In this document: piece by piece, positions 10,124-17,703 of the stretch | How the letters are laid out: each line of letters begins with the position of its first letter | Numbering within the stretch: position 1 is the stretch's first letter | Origin: Tritrichomonas musculus | Lineage: Eukaryota > Parabasalia > Tritrichomonadida > Tritrichomonadidae | Direction: 5' to 3' | Length of the DNA: 64,000 nt | Assembly (NCBI GenBank): GCA_039105265.1 | Contig: JAPFFF010000007.1 | Location: forward strand, 4,030,001-4,094,000 | Notes under the pieces: generated by a model | What the model was told of the DNA's origin: nothing | What the model saw: the letters and a program-made list of their open reading frames with translations, nothing else | Database searches by the model: none | Translations under genes and position numbers: made by a program

Positions 10124-10600
10124 ATGAATGATAACATCAATGAACTTAAAGTAATAAACGAAAACATTAATGAATCAAAAGTGTTTAAATCAGTTGAAGA
10201 GTTCAATTTGTTCTATCAAAAGAATATCGAGCAAATGAAATCACAAACGACTAACTATTTGAACAAGATTTATAAAATCATCACTAATGACGGTAATGAA
10301 TACAAAATCACTAAACGTAATTGTACAGACGGTAAACGATGTGGTGGCGACATTTATTTGAAGAAAGTTGGGAACACAATCACTAAAACACTTGAAAACG
10401 ACAACATCAAGGCTGATATATCATTGATAAAGGAATCATTGAATGAATTCACTGAACAAATCAATCAATTGAACAACAAAAATAAAATACTTGAAGAACA
10501 TATCAATAAGCTTTCAAATGTTGTTGACCAACAATCAAAAGTCATTAATGAATACATTTTAAATGTTGTTGCTCCTGACAACCACCGAATGATTAAGTGA
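10124..10600 (+). CDS. Coiled-coil protein, 158 residues (unknown)
   Basis: The N-terminal half has a conserved FNLFYQKNIEQM and TNYLNKIYKIIT block with a basic hairpin (YKITKRNCTDGKRCGGDIY). The C-terminal half (about 95-150) is a heptad-type coiled coil rich in Ile, Leu and Asn. It is conserved in M1b and, with lower identity, in M2 (57110-57544). The gene follows the amphipathic 84-residue gene on the same strand. Its 3' end overlaps the opposite 77-residue gene by 42 bp. A spacer or fibre-base role is possible but unsupported. Confidence 0.6.
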   Translation: MNDNINELKVINENINESKVFKSVEEFNLFYQKNIEQMKSQTTNYLNKIYKIITNDGNEYKITKRNCTDGKRCGGDIYLKKVGNTITKTLENDNIKADISLIKESLNEFTEQINQLNNKNKILEEHINKLSNVVDQQSKVINEYILNVVAPDNHRMIK

Positions 10601-10792
10601 ATCATGATGATTTAATGATTTAGTCGTTTTTGGAGGTGGTTCATGAAATACATTACCTTTTTCATTATAACATTTCACTGTCGGAGCTGAGTTTATTTTT
10701 GTTCTCTTCTTTTGCATCGTTAATTGTAATCTATCAAAATAGTTTTTGTGTTTATCATCATGAATGGTTCTCATTTGATTAATAGCAGACAT
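10559..10792 (-). CDS. Small basic protein, 77 residues (unknown)
   Basis: Conserved features are NYFDRLQLTMQKKRTKINSA and a C-terminal HHDSLNHSVV block, both also present in the M2 homologue at 56886-57113 (YFNHLERHMRNRRTM and HHSLNHQV). Conservation between the two families argues for a real gene despite its length. It is divergent from the next gene, with only 14 bp between the two start codons, and convergent with the coiled-coil gene. I recognise no domain. Confidence 0.6.
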   Translation of the reverse strand: MSAINQMRTIHDDKHKNYFDRLQLTMQKKRTKINSAPTVKCYNEKGNVFHEPPPKTTKSLNHHDSLNHSVVVRSNNI

Positions 10793-10809
10793 TTAATTGT
10801 TATTAAATG
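10790..10809. promoter_or_regulatory. Palindromic divergent start region
   Basis: Two start codons face away from each other inside an inverted repeat: CATTTAAT, four bases, ATTAAATG. The M1b copy (28815-28834) keeps the arms but has different spacer bases, so the symmetry itself looks conserved. With no other room, any initiator for both genes must lie inside or very close to these 20 bp. Confidence 0.5.
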
Positions 10810-11034
10810 AGTGAACTAACAGAATACAAGAAAGAAATACCAGAACTAAAACGAATCAAACGAGGATTAAAAGAAAAGTGTTATGATTACAAACAATGTC
10901 TCAACAATATCAAATCAGGAATGTTGGGGTCTGATGGTCTTGCCGTTCGTGAGTCTCTTATCGAAGACATCAACAGTCTCAAAAATAAAGTGCATCAACT
11001 TGAGAATGAATTAAATGAATTGTCTAATAAATGA
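10807..11034 (+). CDS. Small helical protein, 75 residues (terminus-proximal)
   Basis: The sequence starts MSELTEYKKEIPELKRIKRG and is almost entirely helical, with a C-terminal heptad stretch (LKNKVHQLENELNELSNK) and a central LGSDGLAVRESLIEDINS block that is near-invariant in M2 (56618-56851). It is the gene closest to the M1a terminus. I recognise no family. The short basic-plus-coil build would suit a small DNA-binding or capsid-assembly factor, which is speculation. Confidence 0.6.
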   Translation: MSELTEYKKEIPELKRIKRGLKEKCYDYKQCLNNIKSGMLGSDGLAVRESLIEDINSLKNKVHQLENELNELSNK

Positions 11035-11330
11035 AACATCAATTGATGGTAATCATTAAATGAGTTCATATTATTTTTGTTCATTAGTCGTGTTGACGGT
11101 GGGCTTTAGCTCGACGGAAACCGACTGATATATACTACTAAACAAGTTCAAAGATGAAGATTCAAAGATGAAGATTCAAAAGTGTCTACCCGATTTTTGA
11201 ATGAAATGAGGGGCTAATTTTGAAAAAGTGGCGATTTTTTGAGTCATGGCGCTGAGGTTTGGGGTCTGTAAACCCTATGACGAGGGGGTCATTTTTTAAT
11301 CCCCCCTCCAGACGGTCCACAATCACTACT
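11035..11330. repeat. M1a terminal region (TIR candidate)
   Basis: This is a non-coding stretch of about 300 bp that is the reverse complement of 28295-28589 with few differences. It ends ATCACTACT at the element boundary. It holds a tandem duplication of AAGATGAAGATTC (about 11152-11180) and a C-run (CCCCCCTCCAGACGGTCC) near the tip. Whether it is a true TIR needs the other end of M1, which is outside the window. No gene seen. Confidence 0.65.
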
Positions 11331-11438
11331 ATGCTTCTATTTCGATTTTAGTGCAGCCCAATGGCATGCCCCCACTGGTTCGAATTGGGAATTATGACAT
11401 TACAACTCCTGAATAAAATAGAATTTTTCTTTACTTAA

Positions 11439-11870
11439 ATGGCTAATGATTATAAATCCCCAAATGCAGAGATTGTTGGAAGAGAAGGAGTAATGTATAA
11501 TGAGAATACAGAAAAAGTGCGATTTGTCAAAGGCAAACATTATGGTATCTTTTCGAACGATAACACTTATGCTGTCACTTTTAATCCCAAGGTCAATTTG
11601 CCACCAACGATAGTTCGAGAAAATAAACCTGTACGTCCTCCACCAACTAATCAGCACACAACAAAAGGACTTCATGAACCACCAGTAAGCTTAACTGACG
11701 GAAAACATTATATTCACCATGGATATGTGAAAAAACCGCCACTTTTGCCTCCTTACCTGAAAAAGCCAGAAGATTTAGCTCAAATACAAGGATTAGCAGA
11801 TGAAAATAATAAAGGATCAATAATATATGGACCTAAACACTCAGTTATAATTAAAAATAATATCTATTAA
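11439..11870 (+). CDS. Pro-rich 143-residue protein (unknown)
   Basis: The sequence begins MANDYKSPNAEIVGREGVMY. The N-terminal ~50 residues look like a small beta domain, followed by a Pro-rich tail with repeated KPP, RPPP and LLPPYLKKP. I recognise no domain. The start is preceded by CTTAA, and the gene is convergent with the next one (20 bp gap). It is the first gene of the middle segment, about 100 bp from the M1a terminus, so the upstream sequence of its own element may have been displaced by the M1a insertion. Confidence 0.5.
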   Translation: MANDYKSPNAEIVGREGVMYNENTEKVRFVKGKHYGIFSNDNTYAVTFNPKVNLPPTIVRENKPVRPPPTNQHTTKGLHEPPVSLTDGKHYIHHGYVKKPPLLPPYLKKPEDLAQIQGLADENNKGSIIYGPKHSVIIKNNIY

Positions 11871-11890
11871 AGAAAATTAATTTTTATTAA

Positions 11891-12322
11891 TTAAATTATT
11901 TTTTCTTCTTCTTTTTCTATTTCTTCTTTCTTTTCTTCATCCTCTTCTTTTTCATTATCATCAGAAGAAAAATTAAAAGGACTATCAGTACTGATCATTT
12001 TAATATATTTTGGTTCTTTCTTCTTCTTCTCTTTTTTCTCTTCTTCTTCTTCTTTCTTTTCTTCCTCCTCTTCTTCTTCCATTTCTTTATATCTTTTTTC
12101 TGCTTCATTCATTTGAATCCATACATTTATTAGTCTTTTTGTAGCTATTTCTTGGTTTCTCAGTTTGCAGTAACGAACCATCATGAGTGGAATTATCTGT
12201 TCTATTTTATAAATCGGGATCTCTTCTGTTTCTTGTTCTAATATAGCACGGATGTCTTCTATGAGGGGCATGAGCTCTTTTTGGATCTGAGCTAATTCAT
12301 GGGCATGTTGTTGGATGGACAT
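11891..12322 (-). CDS. Highly acidic/basic repeat protein, 143 residues (unknown)
   Basis: Residues 1-75 form a helical domain (HAHELAQIQKELMPLIEDIR and an Arg/Asn-rich stretch). The rest is low-complexity Glu/Lys runs interrupted by ISTDSPFNFSSDD. Such charged tails are common in nucleic-acid-associated viral proteins, but no function can be assigned. It shares a short intergenic region (about 120 bp) with the divergent Cys-rich gene. Confidence 0.5.
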   Translation of the reverse strand: MSIQQHAHELAQIQKELMPLIEDIRAILEQETEEIPIYKIEQIIPLMMVRYCKLRNQEIATKRLINVWIQMNEAEKRYKEMEEEEEEEKKEEEEEKKEKKKKEPKYIKMISTDSPFNFSSDDNEKEEDEEKKEEIEKEEEKII

Positions 12323-12442
12323 TATATAAGTGTGATTTGATTATTCTTTCTAAAGTTTTCTTCTTAAATAAATGGCCGGCTACTTATGATAATTCAGAAG
12401 TTAATTGGTCCTTTAAAATTTTAAGGTTTATCTCCAAGACAA

Positions 12443-12964
12443 ATGATCAAGAAGAGAACAAACGCAACTGGTGTTAACGCAAATATAGCATTGGAGCCAA
12501 CCGCAGCATCGTCATCGACTTCAAATATAAATAATAATATTATTATAAATAAACGAGAAGATGGGAAGGAGGAGATAGTGATAACAAGAGACGTGAATGC
12601 TCAAATAGAACCGGAAATCAAAGAAACAGACGCAAAAAGTGTGATTTTAGAAACATATGCTCAAATACTTTTAAATCAGGATAAAGCATTATTAAGCAAT
12701 TTAATCTCTAAGCATTCTATTATTGTCCCTAAAGAGTGCTTAGAAGAAATCATAAAAGCAATTCTCAAAGTCACAGAAGTCGAAGTACATCTTGATGAAG
12801 ATATTGGTTGTTGTGCCGGAAAAGCAAACCCAATTCGAAGAATAGAAGCCATTAAAATACTCAAAGAGAACGGCGAAATCATCACTGACTTCAAACAAGT
12901 CTATAATAAAGAATATAATGAATTAGTAAACAATTATCACTTATGTTTAAAGTTTTGCATTTAA
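12443..12964 (+). CDS. Cys-rich C-terminal domain protein, shared with Polinton M2 (173 residues)
   Basis: The N-terminus is disordered, with Asn/Ser/Thr runs. The C-terminal ~85 residues match the 206-residue M2 protein at 59889-60509. Shared features are a helical part (ILKVTEVEVHLDED), a Cys motif (DIGCC here, DSGCTGC in M2), a lysine-rich strand pair (IEAIKILKENGEI), a Tyr/Asn-rich segment and an end in LKFCI or LKICI. A fragment of a third version lies at 28175-28294. Conservation across lineages marks it as a core gene of these elements. The Cys pair suggests metal binding or a disulfide. Function unknown. Confidence 0.6.
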   Translation: MIKKRTNATGVNANIALEPTAASSSTSNINNNIIINKREDGKEEIVITRDVNAQIEPEIKETDAKSVILETYAQILLNQDKALLSNLISKHSIIVPKECLEEIIKAILKVTEVEVHLDEDIGCCAGKANPIRRIEAIKILKENGEIITDFKQVYNKEYNELVNNYHLCLKFCI

Positions 12965-12980
12965 ATGTTTATTAATTAAG

Positions 12981-14741
12981 CTATTTATTTTTATTTGTGA
13001 ATAGCTCAATCATCTCATTCTTGAGCTGATAGCATTCTTCTTGTGAGCCTAATATCCTCTTTTCTCGGCAGTACTTAAGAACACTGATTCTAAACTTTTG
13101 TTGTGTTCCTGGTGCAAAACCGATCTCTGTACACCACATTTTATATGTCTCAAAGACTGTTTTTCGTGGAAAACCCTTTTTGAACTGAATCAGATTCTTC
13201 TGAATGAACATGAAATAAGGGTTCTTGACAAAATTAATGATATCAGTCTTTTCATTCGTGAGAGGAATCACACTTGGATCAAAGAGAGATATATCATGAT
13301 ATCCAAAGAATGCAAGAAGATTCGAATAGAACTCTGGAGTGAACGAATCATGTAATTGGCTAAAATACTCGCGATCTCCTCTCTTCTCTGATGATGTCTC
13401 CATAACTAAAAATCTTCTATCATCTTCTTCGATTTTTAGTGGCGCAAAGTTGTTTGAGAGAAAAATAAAGTTTGCCACGTTCTGCTGAGTGAAGACATCA
13501 TGGAACTTTTTGTGTATGTCGATTGAATCTTCTGTTATCAATGTCTTCAACATTTCAGGGTCATATTTCTTATTATTGATAAAACTTTTCACTTCATTGC
13601 ACACAAGGAGCATCTTGTACATGATGCTGCTGTTAAAATCGCCTGTAATGTGTTCAAGTTTGCAATTCTTATTTGCATATGAGCCAAACAAGTTGCAAAT
13701 GGTGTCAGTGAACGTGTTCTTCCCTGTGCCTTGTATGCCTGTGATTATTATTGATGTCTTTGTCTTCTGGCCAACTTTCTGCACAATGAATGATATCCAA
13801 TTGATAACATATTCATAGATTTCGTGTCTTTTGTTGCAAATGATTTGTTCTATGTGAGTTAAGAATGGCTGAATCAATTCCATCTTGATTTCTCTTTGAG
13901 GCACAGGGAAATATTCAAATCCTTGAAAGAAAGTGAACGCATTCTCTCTCCCAGGAAAGAATGTTAATTGTTCATACATGATAAAGATCTTATTCATTCC
14001 TGTATTTAAGATTTTGTCAGCTGTCACTTTTCCAACATTAATCGTCATTAATTTGTGCTTGAGTTGTTGTGCTGTTGTCATCACTAATTGTGCTCGTCTA
14101 TAGGATGGATCTCTGACTTTCATTAAGATTAATGGAGGAGTGATGTCTATTTGACAAATCACTTTCTTAAGATCTGTCATAAATTCGCCTACTCTTATTA
14201 TTGAACGGTCATTTATTGTGCTGACATAATTCTTCTTTCTTATGCTCGTTAATGTGAAATCATTGTGTGTTTCAATGTGTGCACTGTCGTCTATTTTGTT
14301 TCTGAAATAAGTTTCGAGCATATAGTGTCTTTGCCTTTGAGGGAGACAATTTAGAAAAGAGAACAGCCACTCATTGCTCATTATTGGAAAATTATTTGTC
14401 CATCTGTCTGTTATAAAAGCAGGATCATTTTCTTGTCTTTGACACCACCATTCTTTCACTATTCCAATAATAAAATCAAAAGTGTATGGTGCATAATTGG
14501 CTGAATCATAAATGAACCGTAAATTAAATTCGATTGGAGCGATTAGAGAATAGAGGGCTAAAATGTCTTCCCTTTTGAGCTTGATTGGACTATTGTTAAC
14601 CTCAAGATCGTTATCTTTGATATCTGGTTCATAAGAACTGAAAACGTTTTCGATTATAATTTGGTTTTCTGTTGGGTCATTGTACAAAAAAGGATCGATA
14701 TCTTCTTCTTCGGTTAAATCGATAAATTGTGGATTTAACAT
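12981..14741 (-). CDS. SF3 helicase, D5-like primase-helicase family
   Basis: The C-terminal half carries a complete superfamily 3 AAA+ core: Walker A in GIQGTGKNTF (about 332-342), Walker B in MLLVCNEV (about 375), motif C in FIFLSNN (about 422) and the arginine finger in DDRRF (about 440). The upstream part (about 180-310) matches the D5-N type lead-in, including FFQGFEYFPVP and YEYVINWISFIVQ. The N-terminal ~170 residues may be a decayed primase or origin-binding part; I see no clear catalytic motifs there. Such helicases unwind DNA in poxviruses, other NCLDVs, virophages and phages. Classical Polintons with protein-primed PolB usually lack one, so the pairing with the PolB at 17704 is notable. 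Confidence 0.85.
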   Translation of the reverse strand: MLNPQFIDLTEEEDIDPFLYNDPTENQIIIENVFSSYEPDIKDNDLEVNNSPIKLKREDILALYSLIAPIEFNLRFIYDSANYAPYTFDFIIGIVKEWWCQRQENDPAFITDRWTNNFPIMSNEWLFSFLNCLPQRQRHYMLETYFRNKIDDSAHIETHNDFTLTSIRKKNYVSTINDRSIIRVGEFMTDLKKVICQIDITPPLILMKVRDPSYRRAQLVMTTAQQLKHKLMTINVGKVTADKILNTGMNKIFIMYEQLTFFPGRENAFTFFQGFEYFPVPQREIKMELIQPFLTHIEQIICNKRHEIYEYVINWISFIVQKVGQKTKTSIIITGIQGTGKNTFTDTICNLFGSYANKNCKLEHITGDFNSSIMYKMLLVCNEVKSFINNKKYDPEMLKTLITEDSIDIHKKFHDVFTQQNVANFIFLSNNFAPLKIEEDDRRFLVMETSSEKRGDREYFSQLHDSFTPEFYSNLLAFFGYHDISLFDPSVIPLTNEKTDIINFVKNPYFMFIQKNLIQFKKGFPRKTVFETYKMWCTEIGFAPGTQQKFRISVLKYCREKRILGSQEECYQLKNEMIELFTNKNK

Positions 14742-14788
14742 TTTAATGAGTGATGAGATTTTTTAATTTTTTTTTCTTTTCAAATTAA

Positions 14789-15025
14789 ATGGCCGGACGA
14801 CTCAATTTTTCAGAATTTAATGAAACAGATATTATCAAAAAGCTCAGTCACTCAGAAAGTATTGAGAACTTGAAAAATGAAGAGCATAAAAGAGGAAGAA
14901 AACAAAAATATGCCACTGATGAAGAAAGACATGAAGCAAGAAAACAACAACAAAAAGCTTATAGAGAAAGAAAGAAAAAAGAAATAGAAGAATTAAAAGA
15001 AAAAGTTAAAGAATTTATTAAATAA
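14789..15025 (+). CDS. bZIP-like small basic protein (78 residues)
   Basis: After an N-terminal acidic part (FSEFNETDIIKKL) comes a basic stretch with the spacing of a bZIP DNA-contact region (EARKQQQKAYRERKKKE), then a short heptad helix (IEELKEKVKEFIK). The zipper is only about two to three heptads long, so dimerisation could be weak or need a partner. The gene stands immediately upstream of seven near-palindromic repeats (15088-15395), which would fit binding by a dimer. This link is inference from position and symmetry. It is divergent from the helicase gene, with 47 bp between starts. Confidence 0.55.
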   Translation: MAGRLNFSEFNETDIIKKLSHSESIENLKNEEHKRGRKQKYATDEERHEARKQQQKAYRERKKKEIEELKEKVKEFIK

Positions 15026-15087
15026 CCGTTCCATCTGCTTTTATGGGCCACAAGATATCAAGGACCGAAATTAGACATTAAAAAATT

Positions 15088-15395
15088 TACCTTGTCTATT
15101 AGACTAGATAAAATTTTTCAATAATTTACCTTGTCTATTAGACTAGATAAAATTTTTGAATAGAAAATATTTTTGAATAATTATTGAATATTTACCTTGT
15201 CTATTAGACTAGATAAATTATTGAAATTACCTTGGCTAAAAATATTTGAATGATTTACCTTGTCTATTAGACTAGATAAATTTTTGAATGATTTACCTTG
15301 TCTATTAGACTAGATAAATTTTTGAATGATTTACCTTGTCTATTAGACTAGATAAAATTTTTCAATAATTTACCTTGTCTATTAGACTAGATAAA
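15088..15395. repeat. Seven palindromic iterons (possible origin or operator array)
   Basis: There are seven copies of a 27-bp unit with arms TTTACCTTGTCTA and TAGACTAGATAAA around one central T. The arms pair at 11 of 13 positions. Starts are near 15088, 15125, 15191, 15254, 15291, 15330 and 15369. Most steps are 37-39 bp and two are about 65 bp, the second of these containing a part copy near 15227. Spacers are simple AT-rich sequence. The array sits in the largest intergenic space of the element, next to a bZIP-like gene and the SF3 helicase gene, which suggests an origin, partition or operator site. Confidence 0.75.
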
Positions 15396-15434
15396 TATTC
15401 AAAAAATTTTAATAGAAAAATTCAAAGATTAAAT

Positions 15435-15938
15435 TTATTTATTAGAATATTTTATGGTATAAATAGTAATTCGCTTTTTCGAATTAAGATATGATCTTTT
15501 TTTGCTAAATAATAATATAATCTCTCTTAATTTTCCTAATCCTACATTTGTTAATTTTTCATTGAAAAAACTATTATAATTATCTCTTAAATCAGATGAA
15601 TAATAATTATCATATATTAATGAACCATAGAACCTTAAAAACTTATCATCTATTTGATTTTTTATTATCTTGGGTATAGGTGGTTTTTTGTTTATTTCAA
15701 ACTTTGAGGGCTCTCCATCTGGTGTCGATACATGAAGCCTACGTTGTATTTGATTTGCAAGTGTAATTATCTCTTGATCATTTTTATAATATATTTTATT
15801 TTCTTTCTTTTTGATTTCTGGATGAATCGCGTTTAATATTGTTTTTTCGTCTTCGTTTAAAAAGGAATAAAGCGGATTTTCGAAATACTCGATTTGCTCG
15901 GTTTCGTCCCAATTGTCGATCTCGAAAAACTCGGACAT
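15435..15938 (-). CDS. Hypothetical 167-residue protein
   Basis: I chose the ATG at 15938 (MSEFFEIDNWDETEQIEY), the first ATG of the frame. The N-terminal third is acidic. The middle holds a basic segment with KPPIPKIIKNQIDDKF, and the C-terminus is rich in Lys, Ser and aromatic residues. No domain recognised. The 3' end faces the iteron array. The very AT-rich codon use matches its surroundings. Confidence 0.45.
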   Translation of the reverse strand: MSEFFEIDNWDETEQIEYFENPLYSFLNEDEKTILNAIHPEIKKKENKIYYKNDQEIITLANQIQRRLHVSTPDGEPSKFEINKKPPIPKIIKNQIDDKFLRFYGSLIYDNYYSSDLRDNYNSFFNEKLTNVGLGKLREIILLFSKKRSYLNSKKRITIYTIKYSNK

Positions 15939-16351
15939 TAAAAAAGTATGAAACTTTTTCAAAAGAATTTTTAAAATTTTTTAATTTTTCAAATTCTATA
16001 GGAAAAACATTTTTTAGAATAAAAATAACTATTTTATAAATATGTATATTTAATGTAGATATTAAATAATAGTTTAGATTTAAAAAATAAAATACTTTGG
16101 AATAAAATTTACATTCTCTCAATTTATTGAAATATTTTTAATAATTTATTTTTTAATAATAATCATAAAAATAATATATATATTTAATGTAGATAATAAA
16201 TAATTAATCGTTAGATTAAAATAAAATGTTTAAAAATCGCAAAAATTAAAAATGATCGGACATTCAATTTTGTGAGAAACGATAATTGAGAGAATAAATT
16301 TTTTCCTTCTGAATTATTCTTAAAAACCGCCATTGCTGACCATTTTTTTTA
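15939..16351. other. AT-rich intergenic region with an imperfect direct repeat
   Basis: No gene seen. Two similar ~45-bp blocks (around 16043-16095 and 16177-16228) share TATTTAATGTAGATA and TTAGATT and lie about 135 bp apart. Otherwise the stretch is A/T runs. It probably holds the promoters of the flanking divergent genes. Confidence 0.4.
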
Positions 16352-17602
16352 ATGTTCTTCAACAACAACAACAACAACAATCTAAACTCAAAACAAAGAC
16401 GAATCATCAAACGTCAAATCCAAAGAATGCCAATGCTTAATGACATGCAAATGACAAATCAGAATCAATTACTGCAACTCTTGCTGAACAAGCAAGACTC
16501 GAATCAATTACTGCAACTCTTGCTGAACAAGCAAGACTCGAATCAATTGTTGCAACTCTTGCTGAACAAGCAAGACTCGAATCAATTACTGCAACTCTTG
16601 CTGAACAAGCAAGACTCGAATCTGTTGCAACTCTTGCTGAACAAGCAAGACTCGAATCAGCAGCCAGACGCAAATCAATTGTTGCAACTCTTGCTGAACA
16701 AGCAAGACCAGAATCTGTCGCAAAACTTGCTGAACAAGCAAGACCAGAATCTGTTGCAACTCTTGCTGAACAAGCAAGACCAGAATCTGTCGCAAAACTT
16801 GCTGAACAAGCAAGACCAGAATCTGTCGCAAAACTTGCTGAACAAGCAAGACTCGAATCAATTACTGCAAAACTTGCTGAATAAGCAACAAGAGGAGGAA
16901 GAAGAAGAACCTCATTTGCAAATAGAACCTGGCCATGTCATAAATTTTTTGCCAGCTGAACCAGAGGAAGAGACAAAAAGCTGGGAAAGATTAATGGACA
17001 TAATTCTCCAATCCGATCAGCAGCCAAATCCACTCACAAAGTTGGATTGGAGAATTCGTCAAATAATGACCAAATATGTGGACAAAAAGCTGGAAAAGCA
17101 AAAAGCAGATTATGAGACCAAGCTCAAGAACCTGGAGGAACAAATTACAAAACTAAAGATACCACCACCTCCACCTCCACCAGCACCAGCACCGGAAATA
17201 GATTATGCATCTGTTTCAAAAAGAGTATGCAAAGAACCAGTTTTCGTAGATGAATTAGTGAGAGTGGTAAACAATGCCTGGGATAATAGAGAAAAGGTTG
17301 ATCCAGCTGGAATTGCTAAAACTCTAGAAAGAAAGATCAGTAGATCAGAAGAAGCAAGACGTTTAATATTCGTCCATGAAGATTTCAAAAATAAATACAG
17401 CAAAGATTATAATACATCCAAGCTCCAACAAGATCTTTATAATGACTTTACTTCCTCAATAAAAAAGCTCGTTAATGATCCTCGAGAATACCAATATTTA
17501 CTATCACTTCAGGATAATGCTCCAGATGTGAATCTTAAAAACTTACCCACAGTTACAGCATGGTGGGTTGAACATTATTTAAAGACACTTTTAATAGCAT
17601 AA
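16352..17602 (+). CDS. Leu/Gln/Asn-repeat protein, 416 residues
   Basis: Residues about 40-180 are tandem copies of a 10-13-residue unit, LLQLLLNKQDSNQ and variants, about ten in all. An acidic run (QEEEEEEPH), a coiled coil (DYETKLKNLEEQITKL) and a Pro run (PPPPPPPAPAPE) follow. The C-terminal ~140 residues are a helical domain (DYASVSKRVCKEPVFVDELV, ending WWVEHYLKTLLIA). The DNA repeat is so regular that two opposite frames are also open; those are shadows. The gene lies just upstream of the polymerase on the same strand (101 bp gap). A terminal-protein or structural role is possible, but nothing in the motif content proves it. Confidence 0.55.
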   Translation: MFFNNNNNNNLNSKQRRIIKRQIQRMPMLNDMQMTNQNQLLQLLLNKQDSNQLLQLLLNKQDSNQLLQLLLNKQDSNQLLQLLLNKQDSNLLQLLLNKQDSNQQPDANQLLQLLLNKQDQNLSQNLLNKQDQNLLQLLLNKQDQNLSQNLLNKQDQNLSQNLLNKQDSNQLLQNLLNKQQEEEEEEPHLQIEPGHVINFLPAEPEEETKSWERLMDIILQSDQQPNPLTKLDWRIRQIMTKYVDKKLEKQKADYETKLKNLEEQITKLKIPPPPPPPAPAPEIDYASVSKRVCKEPVFVDELVRVVNNAWDNREKVDPAGIAKTLERKISRSEEARRLIFVHEDFKNKYSKDYNTSKLQQDLYNDFTSSIKKLVNDPREYQYLLSLQDNAPDVNLKNLPTVTAWWVEHYLKTLLIA

Positions 17603-17703
17603 GGTCATTAATAAACAATTCTTCTCTTATTTTTCTTTTATTTTTTTATTTTTATATTTCTACAGTTTTTAGGTTAATAAAGGTCAATTTAATCACACTT
17701 AAA

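Larger units (their letters stand above)
1..11330. mobile_element. Polinton/Maverick copy M1a (right-hand end; left end outside window)
   Basis: This element runs off the left edge and stops at 11330 with ...ATCACTACT. That is the mirror of the AGTAGTGAT start of copy M1b at 28295 and of the first nine bases of the M2 TIR. The next six bases, ATGCTT (11331-11336), would be its target duplication, but the partner copy is outside the window. From the terminus inward the genes are: three small genes, an amphipathic 84-residue gene, the major capsid gene, the integrase, a beta-rich 116-residue gene, a Pro-rich 176-residue gene, an 854-residue gene and a fibre-like gene. Polymerase and packaging ATPase are not in the visible part. 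The copy looks whole where seen and is nearly identical to M1b, so probably young. Confidence 0.85.

Noticed and set aside
11341-11400. tRNA-like GGTTCGAAT phrase just outside M1a
   Set aside because: The T-stem does not pair beyond one G-T and no A-box lies upstream at the right distance.
12800-12870. Adenain-like cysteine protease in the Cys-rich gene family
   Set aside because: No His-x-Asp/Glu-x-Cys order or protease-like spacing is seen; Polinton protease was not identified anywhere in the window.
15088-15395. CRISPR-like array of palindromic repeats with spacers
   Set aside because: The spacers are short simple AT-rich sequence of uneven length, there is no cas-like gene, and the context is a eukaryotic virus-like element. 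Iterons fit better.
16437-16861. Two antisense open frames in the repeat region
   Set aside because: They arise only because the 30-39-bp repeat unit lacks stops in those frames; composition (SSLACSARVA, QVLRQILVLL) is pure repeat translation.
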